Assembly (NCBI GenBank): GCA_002280555.1
Contig: NCEE01000018.1
Span: 7,730 to 71,729 of the forward strand
Source: Sphingomonas sp. 32-62-10
GTDB lineage: Bacteria > Pseudomonadota > Alphaproteobacteria > Sphingomonadales > Sphingomonadaceae
Length of the DNA stretch: 64,000 bases
Direction of reading: 5' to 3'
Shown: piece after piece, positions 63,118 to 64,000 of the stretch
How positions within the stretch are numbered: the stretch's first letter is position 1
How the letters are laid out: each line of letters opens with the position of its first letter
Position numbers and translations under genes: made by a program
Notes under the pieces: generated by a model
The model's database searches: none
What the model saw: only the letters and a program-made list of their open reading frames with translations
Told to the model about the DNA's origin: nothing

Positions 63118-64000
63118 CTACCCCATCATCTCCAACGCCACCGCCGTCGCCTCGCCCCCGCCGATGCAGAGCGACGCCATCCCGCGCTTGCCGCCTGTCG
63201 TCTGGAGCGCGGATAGCAACGTCGCCATGATCCGCGCGCCGCTGGCGCCGATCGGGTGGCCGAGCGCGGTGGCCCCGCCGTGGATGTTCACCACATCGTG
63301 CGACAGCCCCAGATCGCGCATCGCGATCATCGCGACGACGGCAAAGGCTTCGTTGACTTCGAACAGGTCGATATCGCTCGCGGTCCAGCCGACTTTTTCC
63401 ATCGCCTTGCGCATCGCGAACACCGGCGCGGTGGTGAACAACGATGGGGCATGGGCATGACCCGCCGTTGCCACGATCCGCGCGATCGGGGTCAGCCCAA
63501 GCTTTTCCGCCACCGACAGCCGAGTCATCACCAGCGCCGCCGCGCCATCCGAAATCGACGAGGCATTGGCGGCGGTGACGGTGCCGTCCTTTGAAAAAGC
63601 GGGCTTGAGCGTCGGAATTTTGGCGGGATCGCCCTTTAGCGGCTGCTCGTCCTTGTCGACGGTGACGGTGCCCTTGCGCCCGGCAATCTCGACCGGCGTG
63701 ATCTCGCGGTCGAACGCGCCGGACGATTGCGCCTTTTGAGCCCGTGTCAGCGAGGCGATGGCATAATCATCCTGCTGCTCGCGCGTAAACTGATAGGCAG
63801 CGGCGGTATCCTCGGCGAAATTGCCCATCAGCTTGCCGGGTTCATAGGCATCTTCGAGCCCGTCGAGATACATATGATCCTTCAGCACGTCATGCCCGAT
63901 CCGCGCGCCGCTGCGGTGCTTCATCGAGAGATAGGGCGCATTGGTCATGCTCTCCATGCCGCCCGCGATCAGCAGGTCGACCGATCCAGCCGCCAGCGCG
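63118..64000 (-). CDS. Acetyl-CoA acetyltransferase (thiolase), 3' part
   Basis: The window ends inside this leftward gene, so the N terminus with its first catalytic Cys is missing. The 294 visible residues read to the C terminus: GGMESMTNAPYLS, LGLTPIARIVATAGHAH, EVNEAFAVVAMIAMRDLG, NIHGGATALGHPIGASGAR (catalytic His) and the second cysteine in MASLCIGGGEATAVALEMMG. It condenses or cleaves acyl-CoA at the 3-keto position, the last step of beta-oxidation served by the genes at 24-41 kb. Confidence 0.94.
   Translation of the reverse strand, partial: ALAAGSVDLLIAGGMESMTNAPYLSMKHRSGARIGHDVLKDHMYLDGLEDAYEPGKLMGNFAEDTAAAYQFTREQQDDYAIASLTRAQKAQSSGAFDREITPVEIAGRKGTVTVDKDEQPLKGDPAKIPTLKPAFSKDGTVTAANASSISDGAAALVMTRLSVAEKLGLTPIARIVATAGHAHAPSLFTTAPVFAMRKAMEKVGWTASDIDLFEVNEAFAVVAMIAMRDLGLSHDVVNIHGGATALGHPIGASGARIMATLLSALQTTGGKRGMASLCIGGGEATAVALEMMG

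Overview
The window is GC-rich chromosomal DNA that looks like a sphingomonad (Alphaproteobacteria, order Sphingomonadales). The evidence is the gene families (DUF4170, DUF2842, class I fructose-bisphosphate aldolase, a tandem-TetR regulator type), the alphaproteobacterial order zapA-tkt-gap-pgk-fba-thiE-efp-suhB, and palindromic intergenic repeats. Most of it is core housekeeping DNA. No transposase, integrase, phage structural gene or CRISPR array was seen.

Layout. 1-3.5 kb: greA, a rhomboid protease, DUF4170, and a four-gene leftward envelope cluster resembling E. coli yqjD/yqjE. 3.7-7.9 kb: eno, a divIC/ftsB-like gene, pdhA and pdhB. 7.9-13.2 kb: a leftward block of two TadE-like pseudopilins and two large paralogous TadG-like VWA proteins, without any Tad secretion ATPase or secretin. 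13.3-23.1 kb: a squalene/phytoene-synthase-like protein, an EF-hand protein, a glycosyltransferase-like protein, trmFO, a broken YhhN gene, a cyclophilin, DUF952, gyrA and a cyclopropane-fatty-acid synthase. 23.1-40.8 kb: a lipid/acyl-CoA catabolic region with a broken tandem TetR regulator, three acyl-CoA dehydrogenases, an alcohol dehydrogenase, an APH-like kinase, two SDRs, a dienelactone hydrolase, TesB, an amidase, a FadJ-like fusion, a serine hydrolase and an acyl-CoA ligase. 40.9-43.4 kb: an accessory two-gene module, a GHKL (Hsp90/MutL/MORC-type) ATPase followed by a sigma-region-4-like HTH protein; this is the best candidate for an undescribed system. 43.9-48.6 kb: glpK, a broken AI-2E transporter gene, tRNA-Asp, an unusual Met/Asn-rich lipoprotein, DUF2842 and a 5-formyl-THF cyclo-ligase. 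48.6-62.7 kb: 6S RNA, zapA, the Calvin/glycolysis-type cluster, small cold-shock-associated genes, an AAC(3)-I-like acetyltransferase, thiE, cell-wall enzymes, efp and suhB. 63.1-64 kb: the 3' part of a thiolase gene.

How genes work together. eno, pdhAB, tkt, gap, pgk and fba supply central carbon flux. The 23-41 kb region would activate acyl chains (ligase), oxidise them (dehydrogenases, FadJ-like fusion) and release them (TesB, thiolase). The adjacent APH-like kinase and ACAD resemble split halves of ACAD10/11.

Three genes (YhhN-like, tandem TetR, AI-2E) carry the same kind of scar: a missing internal segment with a change of frame. A dispersed repeat built on a doubled AGTTGCGGA unit occurs three times.
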